A DNA stretch of 64,000 bases from assembly GCA_903820035.1 (NCBI GenBank), contig CAIJFT010000331.1, forward strand, positions 27,722-91,721. Direction: 5' to 3'. The position numbers were made by a program, and so were the translations under genes. Position 1 is the stretch's first letter; each line of letters starts with the position of its first letter. Under the pieces are notes generated by a model, which had not been told where the DNA came from, made no database searches, and saw nothing but the letters and a program-made list of their open reading frames with translations. Below are positions 1-9,542 of this stretch, piece after piece. The DNA is from an uncultured Opitutia bacterium. Its GTDB lineage: Bacteria; Verrucomicrobiota; Verrucomicrobiia; Opitutales; Opitutaceae.

Positions 1-108
1 ATCGCCATTCCTTCGCTGGTCGGCAGCGGCTACCTGCAGCGGAAGATCGAGAACTACGCCGCGCAACTCGACGTATTGCTTGAGCGCATTCTCACCCGCA
101 CGCGCTGA
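1..108 (+). CDS. exbB: MotA/TolQ/ExbB proton channel protein, C-terminal end (partial)
   Basis: Only the last 35 codons are in the window; the reading frame is open from base 1 to a TGA at 106-108. The visible tail is a polar, helix-forming stretch (ENYAAQLDVLLERIL) ending in TRTR, typical of the cytoplasmic tail after the last membrane helix of ExbB/TolQ proteins. The call depends mainly on the neighbour: the next gene, three bases downstream, is a clear ExbD. ExbB and ExbD form the inner-membrane proton channel that energises TonB, which fits the two large TonB-dependent receptors in this window. The tail alone would not be enough to identify it. Confidence 0.7.
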   Translation: MAIPSLVGSGYLQRKIENYAAQLDVLLERILTRTR

Positions 109-111
109 GTT

Positions 112-510
112 ATGAGCCTGCTCGCCCAGAAGCGCCGCAAGCGGCCCGAGATGAACCTCGTGCCCTTGATCGACGTGCTCGTGATGCTGATCTTCTTCGC
201 GTTCGTCACGATGCAGTTCAAGTCTGCCGCCACGCTCAACATCACATTGCCCAAGGTGGAGACCGCCGGTAAGAATGAATTTCGGGGCAGCGTCACCATC
301 AGCATCGCGAAAGACGGCGGCATCAGCCTCAACGGCAAGGCCGTCACCGACGGCGAGCTGCCGGCGCTGCTCCAGCAGGTGAAGAACGTCGACAAGGACA
401 TTCCCGTGCTCATCCGGTCCGACGAAAAGGCGACACTCGATCGGCTCACGTTTGTCTGGGATGCCTGCCGCAAGGCTGGTCTGAATAAGCACAGCCTGCA
501 GTCGCGCTAA
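112..510 (+). CDS. exbD: ExbD/TolR family biopolymer transport protein
   Basis: 132 residues, usual length for ExbD. A basic cytoplasmic N-terminus (KRRKRPEMNLVPLID) leads into one membrane helix at about residues 17-37, carrying the conserved Asp (D21) that serves proton translocation in ExbD/TolR. The rest, residues 40-132, is a periplasmic domain with the family's beta-alpha pattern, ending in a region like 'ADGGISLNGKAV...LIRSDEKA'. It starts 3 bases after the upstream exbB stop, so the two are almost certainly co-transcribed. Expected role: inner-membrane subunit of the ExbB-ExbD-TonB motor that powers outer-membrane receptors. A TolR function cannot be excluded from sequence alone. Confidence 0.9.
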   Translation: MSLLAQKRRKRPEMNLVPLIDVLVMLIFFAFVTMQFKSAATLNITLPKVETAGKNEFRGSVTISIAKDGGISLNGKAVTDGELPALLQQVKNVDKDIPVLIRSDEKATLDRLTFVWDACRKAGLNKHSLQSR

Positions 511-594
511 TCCGCCGAGCACGTTCGCGGTTGGACGAGACCGGGACAGAAGCTGCGGGTTGCACGCCGCCGAGATATTTTCCACCGTGCGCGC

Positions 595-1281
595 ATGAAG
601 ATCGTGCTTACAGGTGTTACCCGCGGCCTCGGCCGCGCGCTGGCGGACGAGTTTATCCGGGGCGGTCATACCGTTCTGGGCTGTGGTCGCAGTGGTGACG
701 CGATCTTCGACCTGCGGATGACTTACCAGGCGCCGCATGATTTTTCCGTCGTCGATGTCGGCCTCGATACCAAGGTCTCGATCTGGGCGGCGAAGATTTT
801 GGAGAACGACAGTCCGCCGGACCTCCTGATCAATAACGCTGCCGTGATGAACCGTCTGGCGCCGCTTTGGGAGCAGGACGACCGGGAGTTCACCAAATTG
901 GTCGATGCGAACATCCGGGGCGTGCAGAATGTGATTCGCCACTTTGTTCCGGCGATGGTCGCGCAAAAAAAAGGCGTGATCGTGAATTTTAGTTCCGGCT
1001 GGGGCCGGAGCGTGGCGCCGGACGTGGCATCGTATTGCATGTCCAAGTGGGCGATCGAAGGTCTGACCAAGGCGCTCGCGGCGGAGTTGCCTGCGGGTAT
1101 GGCGGCGGTACCGCTGAATCCCGGGGTGATCGACACCGCGATGCTCCGCTCGTGTTGGGGCGAGGGCGCGGCATCGTGTCAAAAAGCCGAATCGTGGGCC
1201 AAGCTCGCCGCGCCTTTTATCCTGAAGTTATCGGCCAAGGATAACGGGCGCTCCGTCAGCGTGCCGGGATCGGAGGAGTGA
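595..1281 (+). CDS. SDR family NAD(P)-dependent oxidoreductase
   Basis: 228 residues. The N-terminus has the Rossmann nucleotide motif TGVTRGLG (residues 6-13), followed by the NNAA motif near residue 83 and the catalytic YCMSK (YxxxK) near residue 145 with an upstream Ser in NFSSGWG. These are the classical short-chain dehydrogenase signatures, and the protein is presumably cytoplasmic. Substrate is unknown. It starts 84 bases after exbD and no obvious partner follows, so context says little. The C-terminus is slightly short for the family and lacks the usual GG-type end motif. Confidence 0.85.
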   Translation: MKIVLTGVTRGLGRALADEFIRGGHTVLGCGRSGDAIFDLRMTYQAPHDFSVVDVGLDTKVSIWAAKILENDSPPDLLINNAAVMNRLAPLWEQDDREFTKLVDANIRGVQNVIRHFVPAMVAQKKGVIVNFSSGWGRSVAPDVASYCMSKWAIEGLTKALAAELPAGMAAVPLNPGVIDTAMLRSCWGEGAASCQKAESWAKLAAPFILKLSAKDNGRSVSVPGSEE

Positions 1282-1392
1282 CGGGTGGGAACGCGATCGC
1301 GCGTGTCGCGCCAAGGTTGATCGGCTCCATGCCGGTCATGACGCTACCCGGGTGTCTCGGCGGACGCCAGATAGCTGGGGCGCGGGCGCAAA

Positions 1393-1421
1393 AAAGCCGG
1401 ACCGCATTTGCGTCCGGCTTT
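1393..1421 (-). terminator. Rho-independent terminator, best read on the minus strand
   Basis: A perfect 10-bp stem (1393-1402 with 1412-1421) and a 9-base loop. On the minus strand the stem is followed by an uninterrupted run of T (A-run at 1390-1395 on the plus strand). It lies 36 bases after the stop of the small minus-strand ORF at 1458-1589 and downstream of purL. On the plus strand only three T follow, so it would be weaker for the SDR gene at 595-1281. Confidence 0.75.
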
Positions 1422-1457
1422 GGGCTCGATGAGCAATCGGATTAAGGGAGCGCTCGC

Positions 1458-1589
1458 TTACCGCCGCGCGTCGCTGCTGGGGTAGATCTGCTGAACCCGG
1501 TGCGCCTCCTTGGTCACGGGGACAAGGAAAGAGAATTCCGCGGCACAGCGCCACGAGCGACTCTCAAAGGCTTGCAGAAACCTGAGCAT
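1458..1589 (-). CDS. Small hypothetical protein (43 aa)
   Basis: Unrecognised small ORF lying between purL and the terminator at 1393-1421. The ATG at 1589 is preceded by GGAAG with 6 bases spacing, one of the few good Shine-Dalgarno matches in the window; a longer form could start at the ATG at 1658 (66 aa), which has none. The product begins MLRFLQAF and ends in a basic tail SSDARR, with one Cys and no membrane segment or signal peptide. Coding status is uncertain: the evidence is the compact arrangement of candidate promoter (1673-1690), RBS, ORF and strong terminator. It could instead be a small RNA. Confidence 0.35.
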   Translation of the reverse strand: MLRFLQAFESRSWRCAAEFSFLVPVTKEAHRVQQIYPSSDARR

Positions 1590-1658
1590 CCGTTGCTTCC
1601 GGCGCTCCCGGCTGAAGAGGTTGGCGGCACTGACTTGATTTGGGAATGGGGTCTGCAT

Positions 1659-1968
1659 GGTTGTACGGGGTGTTGCACGCGTTATGCCAAGCAGCAGAGG
1701 GTATTGTTAGTTGCCATGCAGCAACGGATAAGGTTACGGATCTGTAAAAGTATGGTCGTGGTTGGTCGGGAGAGTTTGCCCAGTTTGGGCATTGAGCTGC
1801 GGGAAATTCCCCAACACTGCGATGGGGGCCGAGCGCACGCGCGGGTTTTAGCCGGCGTAAGCCGACGGTGGCCGAACGATATCCGAGGCCGGCTGGGGTT
1901 AGCTGAATCCACCGCCCGAAACGGGCGCGGCACGGCCATCGCCGAGTCTTCGGCGCGCGGTATTTCGC
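1659..1968. other. Intergenic region between small ORF and purL
   Basis: About 310 bases without a convincing gene. It holds the sigma-54-like match at 1673-1690, a short inverted repeat (GTTGC...GCAAC, 1710-1725) and a small hairpin of GCCCG/CGGGC near 1913-1925. Its A+T content between about 1700 and 1760 is higher than the surroundings, as expected of a promoter region. Nothing else was recognised. Confidence 0.5.
1673..1690 (-). promoter_or_regulatory. Sigma-54-like promoter candidate
   Basis: Read on the minus strand the 18-mer is TTGGCATAACGCGTGCAA. It has GG and GC exactly 10 bases apart as in -24/-12 promoters, with TTGGCA and TGCAA matching the two halves; it lacks the CG after the first half and one T of the second. 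The predicted start would be near 1663, giving a leader of about 75 bases for the ORF at 1458-1589. A single match in a 64 kb window is weak evidence. Confidence 0.3.
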
Positions 1969-4900
1969 TCAACCGACCCACGCTCGGGCGTTGCGGAAGA
2001 CGCGCATCCAGGGGCTGTCCTCGGGCCAATCCTTCGGCGCCCAGCTCATGCACGAGCTCCGGAAGACGCGCTCGGGGTGCGGCATCATGATCGTGACGCG
2101 ACCACTCGCGGTCGTCAGCGCGGTCATGCCGCGCGGCGAACCGTTCGGATTCAGCGGATACCGCTCGGTCGGCTGATGGTGGTTGTCGACAAACCGCGCG
2201 GTCACCAGGCCGGAGTTACTGCAGGCGAGCATCGCAGCCTCGTCCCTGAACTCGGTGAAGCCTTCGCCGTGGGCGACGGCGATTGGAATCACGGAGCCTT
2301 CCATGCCGGCGAACAGGACGCTCGGGCTGCGCTCGATCTTTACCGAGACGAAGCGCCCCTCATAGCGTTCGCTTTGGTTTTGCACGAAGCGCGGCCAGTG
2401 GTCGGAGCCGGGGATGATCGAGTGCAGGTTGCTCATCATCTGGCAGCCATTGCAGACGCCGAGGGCGAAGGTGTCGGGTCGCGCAAAGAACGCCGCGAAC
2501 TCAGTCCGTGCGCGCTCGTTGAAGAGCACGCTCTTGGCCCAGCCTTCGCCAGCGCCCAGCACGTCGCCGTAGCTGAAGCCGCCGCAGGCGACGAGGCCGC
2601 GGAAGTCCGCGAGCGTGACGCGGCCAGCCAGGATGTCGGTCATGTGCACGTCGACCGCCTTGAAACCGGCCCGGGTGAATGCCGCCGCCATCTCCACCTC
2701 TCCGTTCACTCCCTGCTCGCGCAGGATCGCCATCGGCGGGCGTTCGCGGAGGGTGATCGGGGCGGGGTTAAGGTCGAAGGTGATTTGCGGCGCGAGGCCG
2801 GGATCGGCGGTGTCCAGCTTGAGCTGATACTCGGACTCGGCGCAGGCGGGATTATCCCGGAGTGCGGCGATCTGCCGGGTGACGTCGGACCAGATGGCGC
2901 GTAGCGCCGTGAGCGGCTCGTTGAGCAGCGTCTCCGTGGTGCGGGTGACCCGGAGGGTGTGGTCGGAGTTGAGCCGGCCGATGCGCGTCGTGCAGGCCTT
3001 CAGCCGGTGTTGGCGGAGCACGAGCGAAACCTCGTCGAGGTCCTCGGCGCGCACCTGGATGACGGCGCCGAGCTCCTCGCTGAAGAGGGCGGAGAAGGCA
3101 TTGTGGCCGGCGGGGATGTTGAGGTCGACGCCGGTGTGGCCGGCAAACGCCATCTCGACGACGGTGGCGAGCAGGCCGCCGTCGGAGCGGTCGTGATAAG
3201 CGAGGATGCGCTTTTCGCGGCCGAGTTGCTGAATGGCGTTCCAGAAGCCCTTGAGGTCGGCGGGATCGTCGACGTCCGGCGTGGCCTGGCCCATTTGGGA
3301 AACCACCTGGGCCAGGATCGAGCCGCCCAGGCGGTTTTGGCCGCGGCCGAGGTCGATCAGGAGCAGCAGCGAGTCGGCGACGGGCTGCAGTTGCGGCGTG
3401 ACGGAGAGGCGGATGTCGGCGACCGGTGCGAAGGCGGAGACGATGAGCGAGGTCGGCGCGGTGACGCGCTTTGTTTTGTCGCCGTCCTGCCAGACGGTGC
3501 TCATCGACATGGAGTCTTTGCCGACGGGAATCGTGATGCCGAGGGCGGGACAAAGTTCCATGCCGACGGCCCGGACTGCGGCGTAGAGGTCAGCCCCATC
3601 GCCGGGCAGGCCGGGGGCGGCCATCCAGTTGGCGGACAGGTTGACCTTGCCGATCGCCCCGATCTGGGCGGCGGCGAGGTTGGTCAACGCTTCGCCGACG
3701 GCGAGGCGGGCGGATGCGGCGGCATTGTTCACCGCGACGGGGGTGCGCTCACCCATGGCCATCGCCTCGCCGGTGTAGACGTCAAAGGCCGCGGCGGTGA
3801 CGGCGCAGTCCGCCACGGGAACCTGCCACGGGCCGACCATCTGGTCGCGCGCAACCAGGCCACCCAGCGTGCGGTCGCCGATGGAGATGAGGAAGGTCTT
3901 GTCGGCCACGGTGGGGTGGACGAGCACGCGGCGCACCGCCTCTTTCAGGGTGAGCGGGCCGAGTTGCAACGGCAGTTGCGGGCGCTGGTGCGACGTCTCC
4001 GAGCGGTGCATACGCGGCGGTTTTCCGAGCAATACGTCGAGCGGGAGGTCGATGGGCGTGTTCTTGAAATGGGGATCCTCGAGAACGAGGTGCTTCGCTT
4101 CGGTGGCTTCGCCGACGACGGCGAACGGGCAGCGTTCGCGGGCGCAGAGCTGCGTGAACAGTTCAAGTTTCGCCGCGGGCACGGCGAGCACGTAGCGCTC
4201 CTGGGACTCGTTGCACCAGATTTCGAGCGGCGACATGCCGGGTTCGTCGTTGGGAATTTTGCGCAGGTCGAAACGGCCGCCGCGGCCGCCGTCGTTGACC
4301 AGTTCGGGTAACGCGTTCGAGACGCCGCCGGCTCCCACGTCGTGGATAAACGCGATCGGGTTATCGGCACCGAGGGCCCAGCAACGGTCGATGACCTCCT
4401 GACAGCGACGTTGCATCTCGGCGTTGTCGCGCTGCACGCTGGCGAAATCGAGGTCCTCGTTGCCGTGGCCGCTAGCCATCGAGCTCGCGGCGCCGCCGCC
4501 GAGTCCGATGTTCATCGCGGGCCCGCCGAGGACGATGAGTTGGTCGCCCGGCTGGATCTTTCCCTTCTGCACGTGCTCGGCTTTGATGTTGCCGAGGCCG
4601 CCGGCGAGCATGATCGGCTTGTGGTAGCCGCGTAGTTCGGTGGACGGGAGCTGGGCGTTGGGCGCGCCGCGCTGAGCCTCGGTCTTGGCGGCGGGAACTT
4701 CCTGCTCGAAGGTGCGAAAGTAGCCGTTGATGGCGGGGCGGCCGAATTCGTTGTTGAACGCGGCGCCGCCCAGCGGCCCCTCGATCATGATGTCGAGCGC
4801 GGAGACGATTCGGCCGGGTTTGCCGTGGTCCTTTTCCCAGGGTTGGATCGCGCCGGGAATCCGCAAATTGGAGACGGTGAAGCCGACGAGGCCGGCCTTG

Positions 4901-5892
4901 GGCTTCGAGCCGCAGCCGGTGGCACCCTCGTCGCGGATCTCGCCGCCGGAGCCGGTGGCGGCGCCGGGGAAGGGGGAGATGGCGGTCGGGTGGTTGTGGG
5001 TTTCGACTTTGCAGAGGAGGTGGATGTCCTCGTCGTGGGCGGCGTACTCGTTGGTGCGCGGGTCGACGTAGAAGCGGCCGCCGCGGGTGCCGGCGAGGAC
5101 GGCGGCGTTGTCCTTGTAGGCGGAGAGGATGCCGTCGGGGTGTAGTTCGTACGTGTTCTTGATCATCTGGAACAGCGAACGGTCCTGCTTTTCGCCGTCG
5201 ATGTCCCAGGTGGCGTTGAAAATCTTGTGCCGGCAGTGCTCCGAGTTGGCCTGCGCAAACATCATCAATTCGATGTCATGCGGATCACGGCCGAGCGTCG
5301 TGAAGGCCGTGACGAGGTAGTCGATCTCGTCGTCGGCAAGGGCGAGGCCGAGCGTGCGGTTGGCGGTCACCAGGGCATCGCGCCCCTGGGTCAGCACCGG
5401 TACGCTGGTCATCGGGCGGGGTGGTTCGTGGCGGAAAAGGCCGGCGCAGGCGTCGAGGCTCTCCAGCACGACCTGCGTCATGCGGTCGTGGAGTTTGCTG
5501 GCGAGCAGGCTGTGGCTTGCCGGAAGCTCAAGATTGGCTGGATCCTCCATATCGACGGTGTAGGCGACGACGCGTTCGATGCGCCGGACGGCTTCGAGCC
5601 CGCAGATGTGGGCGATGTCGGTGGCTTTCGAAGACCAGGGTGAGAGGGTGCCCGGGCGGGGGGCGACGACGCGGAGCACACCGGTCACGGGCGCGGCGGC
5701 GCGGCGCGGGCCGTAGACGAGGAGTTTTTCGAGAACGGCCAGTTCGGTGGCGGTGAGTTCGCGAGAGAGTTCGGCGACGTGGACAAATTCGGCGGCGACG
5801 GCGCGGACCCTCAGCCCGCTGGCGACGAGGTCCTCTTGGAGCTTTTGCAGACGAAAAAGGGAGAGGGCAGGTGAACCGCGGAGAATCAGCAT
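1969..5892 (-). CDS. purL: Phosphoribosylformylglycinamidine synthase, single-chain (large) form
   Basis: 1307 residues, close to the roughly 1295 of the E. coli enzyme, so this is the fused large PurL and not the small PurL/PurS/PurQ set. It converts FGAR, glutamine and ATP to FGAM in purine synthesis. The start is set by the family N-terminus ILRGSPALS; the open frame extends much further upstream but that part is antisense to purF. Visible blocks: the linker motif [12 protein letters not shown], the ATP-site Gly-rich [19 protein letters not shown], and a C-terminal class I glutamine amidotransferase domain with nucleophile Cys in GVCNGCQM and the His/Glu pair in PHPERVFR. Divergent from purF. 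The start has no Shine-Dalgarno; it follows a C-rich leader. Confidence 0.97.
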   Translation of the reverse strand: MLILRGSPALSLFRLQKLQEDLVASGLRVRAVAAEFVHVAELSRELTATELAVLEKLLVYGPRRAAAPVTGVLRVVAPRPGTLSPWSSKATDIAHICGLEAVRRIERVVAYTVDMEDPANLELPASHSLLASKLHDRMTQVVLESLDACAGLFRHEPPRPMTSVPVLTQGRDALVTANRTLGLALADDEIDYLVTAFTTLGRDPHDIELMMFAQANSEHCRHKIFNATWDIDGEKQDRSLFQMIKNTYELHPDGILSAYKDNAAVLAGTRGGRFYVDPRTNEYAAHDEDIHLLCKVETHNHPTAISPFPGAATGSGGEIRDEGATGCGSKPKAGLVGFTVSNLRIPGAIQPWEKDHGKPGRIVSALDIMIEGPLGGAAFNNEFGRPAINGYFRTFEQEVPAAKTEAQRGAPNAQLPSTELRGYHKPIMLAGGLGNIKAEHVQKGKIQPGDQLIVLGGPAMNIGLGGGAASSMASGHGNEDLDFASVQRDNAEMQRRCQEVIDRCWALGADNPIAFIHDVGAGGVSNALPELVNDGGRGGRFDLRKIPNDEPGMSPLEIWCNESQERYVLAVPAAKLELFTQLCARERCPFAVVGEATEAKHLVLEDPHFKNTPIDLPLDVLLGKPPRMHRSETSHQRPQLPLQLGPLTLKEAVRRVLVHPTVADKTFLISIGDRTLGGLVARDQMVGPWQVPVADCAVTAAAFDVYTGEAMAMGERTPVAVNNAAASARLAVGEALTNLAAAQIGAIGKVNLSANWMAAPGLPGDGADLYAAVRAVGMELCPALGITIPVGKDSMSMSTVWQDGDKTKRVTAPTSLIVSAFAPVADIRLSVTPQLQPVADSLLLLIDLGRGQNRLGGSILAQVVSQMGQATPDVDDPADLKGFWNAIQQLGREKRILAYHDRSDGGLLATVVEMAFAGHTGVDLNIPAGHNAFSALFSEELGAVIQVRAEDLDEVSLVLRQHRLKACTTRIGRLNSDHTLRVTRTTETLLNEPLTALRAIWSDVTRQIAALRDNPACAESEYQLKLDTADPGLAPQITFDLNPAPITLRERPPMAILREQGVNGEVEMAAAFTRAGFKAVDVHMTDILAGRVTLADFRGLVACGGFSYGDVLGAGEGWAKSVLFNERARTEFAAFFARPDTFALGVCNGCQMMSNLHSIIPGSDHWPRFVQNQSERYEGRFVSVKIERSPSVLFAGMEGSVIPIAVAHGEGFTEFRDEAAMLACSNSGLVTARFVDNHHQPTERYPLNPNGSPRGMTALTTASGRVTIMMPHPERVFRSSCMSWAPKDWPEDSPWMRVFRNARAWVG

Positions 5893-6087
5893 GGTCGAGT
5901 GGGGGAGGACGCTCGCGAACATCGCGGGTGCGGTCAAGGAGCGGGTGGGTGAGCGCCCCGCCGCTCGGCGTTTCCGCGCGGTTAAGACGCGGACCGCGGA
6001 GAAAGCCGTTGACCATTCCCAAGCGCTTCGCGGAGTCTGATTTTTTCCACGCCGGATGACGAACCACAACTTAGCGCGATCGAAGGC

Positions 6088-7998
6088 ATGAGCGACCGGA
6101 TCACCCACGAGTGCGGCGTTGCGATGGTGCGGCTGCTCAAGCCCCTGTCCTACTATCAGGAAAAGTACGGCTCGCCGCTCTGGGGCTTCACCAAGCTTTT
6201 CCTCCTGATGGAAAAGCAACACAACCGCGGCCAGGATGGCGCCGGAGTTGCCTGTGTGAAGCTGGATGTGCCGGCCGGCACGCCGTTCATGTTCCGCGAG
6301 CGCAACATCAAGTCCAACCCCCTCGACCGCATCTTTCGCGGTCTGCTGAAGCAGTACAACGAGCAGGTCGACACCGGGGCGATCCATCCCGAGTTCACCG
6401 ACACGGTGAAGAAGAACTTCGATTTTGGCGGCGAGCTTTTGATGGGCCATCTCCGCTACGGTACGAGCGGCGGTTACAGCCAGTCCTCCTGTCATCCGTT
6501 CTTCCGGCGCAGCCCGTGGCCGACGCGCAACCTGGCGCTCTGCGGTAATTTCAACCTCACCAATACCGAGGAGCTGAACCGCTCGCTTATCGCCATGGGG
6601 CAGCACCCGATCTTCGCGACGGACACGCAGGCGATCCTGGAGAAAATCGGCTTCTTCCTCGATGAGGAGCACGAGGATATCTACCGCTTCCTGCGCAAGC
6701 GCGACATCGGCGGCGCCGAGCTTTCGCAACGCATCAGCGAGGATCTGGATGTCACGCGGGTGATCACCCGTGCCGCGCAGAAATGGGACGGCGGTTACGT
6801 CCTCTGCGGCCTGATCGGCAATGGTGATGCCTTTGTCGTCCGCGACCCCTCGGGCATCCGGCCTTGTTTCTATTTTCAGAACGACGAGGTGGTCGCGTTT
6901 GCCTCCGAGCGGGCGCCCCTGATGACCGTGTTCGACCTGGCGGTGGAGCAGGTTCGGGAGGTCGAGCCCGGTCACGCCGTTGTGATCAAGAAGCGCGGCA
7001 CCGTCACGTCCGCGCCGTTTACCGCGCCGCTGCCGCGGGCGTCGTGCTCCTTCGAGCGCATCTATTTCTCCCGCGGCAACGACGTCGACATTTACCGCGA
7101 GCGGCAGGCCCTCGGGGGCCAACTCGCGCCACAGGTGCTAAAGTCGATCGGTCACGACTGGGGCAACACCGTTTTCAGCTTCATTCCGAATACTTCGGAG
7201 ACCGCGTTCTACGGACTCATGCACGCGCTCCGCACGCTGCGGCGGGACGAGGTGAAGGCCGCGATCCTCGCCGCCAGCCGGGCCGGGACGCTCGACGAGG
7301 CCACCCTCGATAACCTGATTTTGCGCAACTGGCCCCGCGGTGAGAAAGTGGTGAGCAAGGACATCAAGATCCGCACCTTCATCGGGCAGGAAAATCTCCG
7401 CAACCAGCTCGCGAGCCACGTCTACGACATCACCTACGGCTCGGTCCGCTCCGGCGAGGACAACCTCGTCGTGGTCGACGACTCGATCGTGCGCGGCACG
7501 ACGCTCCGGCGTTCCATCCTGCGCATCCTGGCCCGTCTTAACCCGAAGAAGATCGTCATTCTTTCCACCGCGCCGCAGATCCGCTACCCGGATTGCTACG
7601 GCATCGACATGTCGGAGCTGGGTAAATTTATCGCGTTCGAGGCGGCCGTGGCGCTTTTGCGTGAACGTGGTCAGGAAAGCTTGCTCGATGAAGTCTACGA
7701 ACTCTGCCGCGAGGAGGCGGCCAAGGGCGGGCCGCATAACCACGTCCGCCGGATCTACGATTCATTCAAGCCTGAGGAGATTTCCCAGAAGATCGTCGAG
7801 CTCGTGCGCCCGAAAAACCTGGAGTGGAAGGGCGAGTTTGAAATCATCTTCCAGACGATTGAGAACCTGCACGCCGCGGTGCCGCAGCACACGGGCGACT
7901 GGTATTTTACCGGCAAGTATCCCACCCCCGGCGGTTACCGGGTCGTGAATCAGGCTTACCTGAATTACTACGACAAGAACGACGGCCGGAGCTACTGA
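6088..7998 (+). CDS. purF: Amidophosphoribosyltransferase, long (~630 aa) PurF type
   Basis: 636 residues, longer than the roughly 500 of E. coli PurF and like the Bacteroidetes-type enzyme. Catalyses the first step of purine synthesis, transferring glutamine-derived ammonia to PRPP. The N-terminal nucleophile glutamine amidotransferase starts at HECGVAMVR, where C9 would be exposed after removal of a short propeptide, as in Bacillus PurF. The phosphoribosyltransferase domain carries the PRPP loop [12 protein letters not shown] at about residues 463-475. The glutaminase domain has family inserts (residues 20-110) that account for part of the extra length. It is divergent from purL (195 bases between starts) and followed by purM, forming a purine cluster. 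Confidence 0.93.
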   Translation: MSDRITHECGVAMVRLLKPLSYYQEKYGSPLWGFTKLFLLMEKQHNRGQDGAGVACVKLDVPAGTPFMFRERNIKSNPLDRIFRGLLKQYNEQVDTGAIHPEFTDTVKKNFDFGGELLMGHLRYGTSGGYSQSSCHPFFRRSPWPTRNLALCGNFNLTNTEELNRSLIAMGQHPIFATDTQAILEKIGFFLDEEHEDIYRFLRKRDIGGAELSQRISEDLDVTRVITRAAQKWDGGYVLCGLIGNGDAFVVRDPSGIRPCFYFQNDEVVAFASERAPLMTVFDLAVEQVREVEPGHAVVIKKRGTVTSAPFTAPLPRASCSFERIYFSRGNDVDIYRERQALGGQLAPQVLKSIGHDWGNTVFSFIPNTSETAFYGLMHALRTLRRDEVKAAILAASRAGTLDEATLDNLILRNWPRGEKVVSKDIKIRTFIGQENLRNQLASHVYDITYGSVRSGEDNLVVVDDSIVRGTTLRRSILRILARLNPKKIVILSTAPQIRYPDCYGIDMSELGKFIAFEAAVALLRERGQESLLDEVYELCREEAAKGGPHNHVRRIYDSFKPEEISQKIVELVRPKNLEWKGEFEIIFQTIENLHAAVPQHTGDWYFTGKYPTPGGYRVVNQAYLNYYDKNDGRSY

Positions 7999-8229
7999 GC
8001 CGCGGTTCTGGGGAGGTAAGATTGGCCGTCCCCAGGCGGGGCCGATGTCGCCGTCGGGCTTGAACGCGGGCCGCCTGTGCTGGAGGGCCCCGCGCTCCGG
8101 CTGATTCCCTTATCATCTGGAGAGGTGGGCGGGTCCATTCTTGTGGCGGCGACTTCGTTCCGCGGGAAATGGTCACGGCGCTGAAGATGCGCTTCCCTCG
8201 CGCGGTCCGTTCGCTTTTGCTTTTCACGC

Positions 8230-9336
8230 ATGTCCCTGTCTTACGAAAGCTCCGGCGTCCGCTACGACCAACTTGATGCGTTCAAGCGCGCGTGCCAGCA
8301 GGCGGCGCGGACGACGTCCGGCTTGCTCACGGACCACGGCTACGCCGAGCCGGCGACGACCCGCGGTGAGAGCGCGTACCTGATCGAGGCGGTGGATCAT
8401 TTTCTCGCGCACGTCGAGGAGGGGCTCGGCACCAAGAACCTCGTGGCCGACGCCGTTTATGCCGCCTCGGGCAAATGTTTCTACCGCGAGATCGCCATCG
8501 ATACCGTCGCGACGATCGTCAACGACCTCATCACGTGCGGTGCGCTGCCCATCTCGGTCGCGATGCACGCGGCGGTCGGCGATTCGGGCTGGTTTGCCGA
8601 CGCGACGCGCACCAACGCGCTCGTGGCCGGCTTCGCCGAGGGCTGCCGCAGCGCCGGCGCCGTGTGGGGCGGCGGCGAGACACCGACCCTGCGCGGGATC
8701 GTGCAACCCGAGGCGATCGTTCTGGCCGGCTCCGCGATCGGCAGAATTTCACCGAAAAATCTGCGCATTACCGGCGAGGTGCACGACGGCGACGGGATTA
8801 TTTTCTTTGCGAGCTCGGGCGTGCAGACCAACGGGCTCTCGCTCTGCCGCCACATCGCCGCGCGGCTGCCGCAGCAATATCAAACGCCGATCGGGCACGG
8901 CGATCCGCGTTCGTTCGGCGAGGCCTTGCTTGCGCCGTCGGTGATTTACGTGGCCTTCGTGCGCGAGTGCCAGCGCCGCGGGCTGAAACTGAATTACGTG
9001 GCGCACGTGACCGGCCACGGCTGGCGCAAACTGATGCGGCTCGAGGAGCCGTTTGTCTACGAGATCACCGCGCCGCGCCCGGCACCCGCACTGTTTCAAT
9101 TCATGATGGAGGCCGGCCCGATTGAACTGCGGGAGGCTTACGCGACCTTCAACATGGGCATCGGTTTCGCCGCGTATGTCGCGCCGGAAAATATCGAGGC
9201 GGCCCTCGCGGTCGCCAAGGCCACCGGCTACGACGCGTGGCTCGCCGGCACCGTGAAGAAGGCGGGGGCCCGCAAGGCGGTTGTCGTGCCGAGCCTCGGC
9301 CTCACCTTCGAGGGCGACACGCTGCAGGTGCGGTGA
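8230..9336 (+). CDS. purM: Phosphoribosylformylglycinamidine cyclo-ligase (AIR synthase) family
   Basis: 368 residues. PurM closes FGAM to AIR, the step after PurL. The N-terminal AIRS fold is seen in the ATP/metal-binding region (NLVADAVYAASGK, then DTVATIVNDLITCGALP), and the middle GGGETPTLRG and SSGVQTNGLSL segments match the PurM consensus GxxTA and SxGxHSNG regions with some divergence. Length is slightly above the usual 345. It follows purF by 231 bases, and its context with purL and purF supports the role. Sequence is more divergent than PurL or PurF, so an AIRS-family paralogue is possible, but no other purM is visible here. Confidence 0.85.
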   Translation: MSLSYESSGVRYDQLDAFKRACQQAARTTSGLLTDHGYAEPATTRGESAYLIEAVDHFLAHVEEGLGTKNLVADAVYAASGKCFYREIAIDTVATIVNDLITCGALPISVAMHAAVGDSGWFADATRTNALVAGFAEGCRSAGAVWGGGETPTLRGIVQPEAIVLAGSAIGRISPKNLRITGEVHDGDGIIFFASSGVQTNGLSLCRHIAARLPQQYQTPIGHGDPRSFGEALLAPSVIYVAFVRECQRRGLKLNYVAHVTGHGWRKLMRLEEPFVYEITAPRPAPALFQFMMEAGPIELREAYATFNMGIGFAAYVAPENIEAALAVAKATGYDAWLAGTVKKAGARKAVVVPSLGLTFEGDTLQVR

Positions 9337-9347
9337 CCGCCGCTGTC

Positions 9348-9417
9348 GGCCAGCGCGCTTGCGCGCGCCCCGAGCGCAGCGGTATGCAACCGAGGCGCGC
9401 TCGCCAGCGAGCTGCCC
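9348..9417. repeat. Palindromic intergenic repeat, family 1 copy A
   Basis: Imperfect inverted repeat: one arm GCGCGCTTGCGCGCGCC, the other CGCGCTCGCCAGCGAGCTG. A clearly related copy lies at 30266-30332 with the same two arms and a different centre. Located just after purM and before the decarboxylase operon. Resembles REP-type elements; no transposase nearby. Confidence 0.65.
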
Positions 9418-9446
9418 TACAAAGCTGACGCCACTCCGGGCCAAAT

Positions 9447-9467
9447 GCGGCGGTTGGAAACCGCCGC
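9447..9467. repeat. Short perfect hairpin
   Basis: A 9-bp perfect stem (GCGGCGGTT with AACCGCCGC) and a GGA triloop, 75 bases before the start of the decarboxylase gene. No T-run follows, so it is not a typical terminator; it may be part of the repeat cluster after purM or a 5' leader structure. Confidence 0.55.
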
Positions 9468-9542
9468 TCCGGTCGGTGTGGTCAAAAACGTTTTCACGCG
9501 TTGACGCCCGCGAAGCGGCCCTCGCATGCTCCCGATTTACCC

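Noticed and set aside
2959..4311. 450-codon plus-strand open frame opposite purL
   Set aside because: Gly/Asp/Val-rich translation typical of GC-rich antisense frames; no domain match and fully inside purL.
5893..6087. Purine riboswitch in the purL-purF divergent region
   Set aside because: No purine-aptamer core motif or long terminator/antiterminator pair is visible; regulation cannot be inferred.
5893..7122. Upstream extension of the purL open frame on the minus strand
   Set aside because: It is antisense to purF, has low-complexity composition, and the PurL family N-terminus (ILRGSPALS) begins at 5892.
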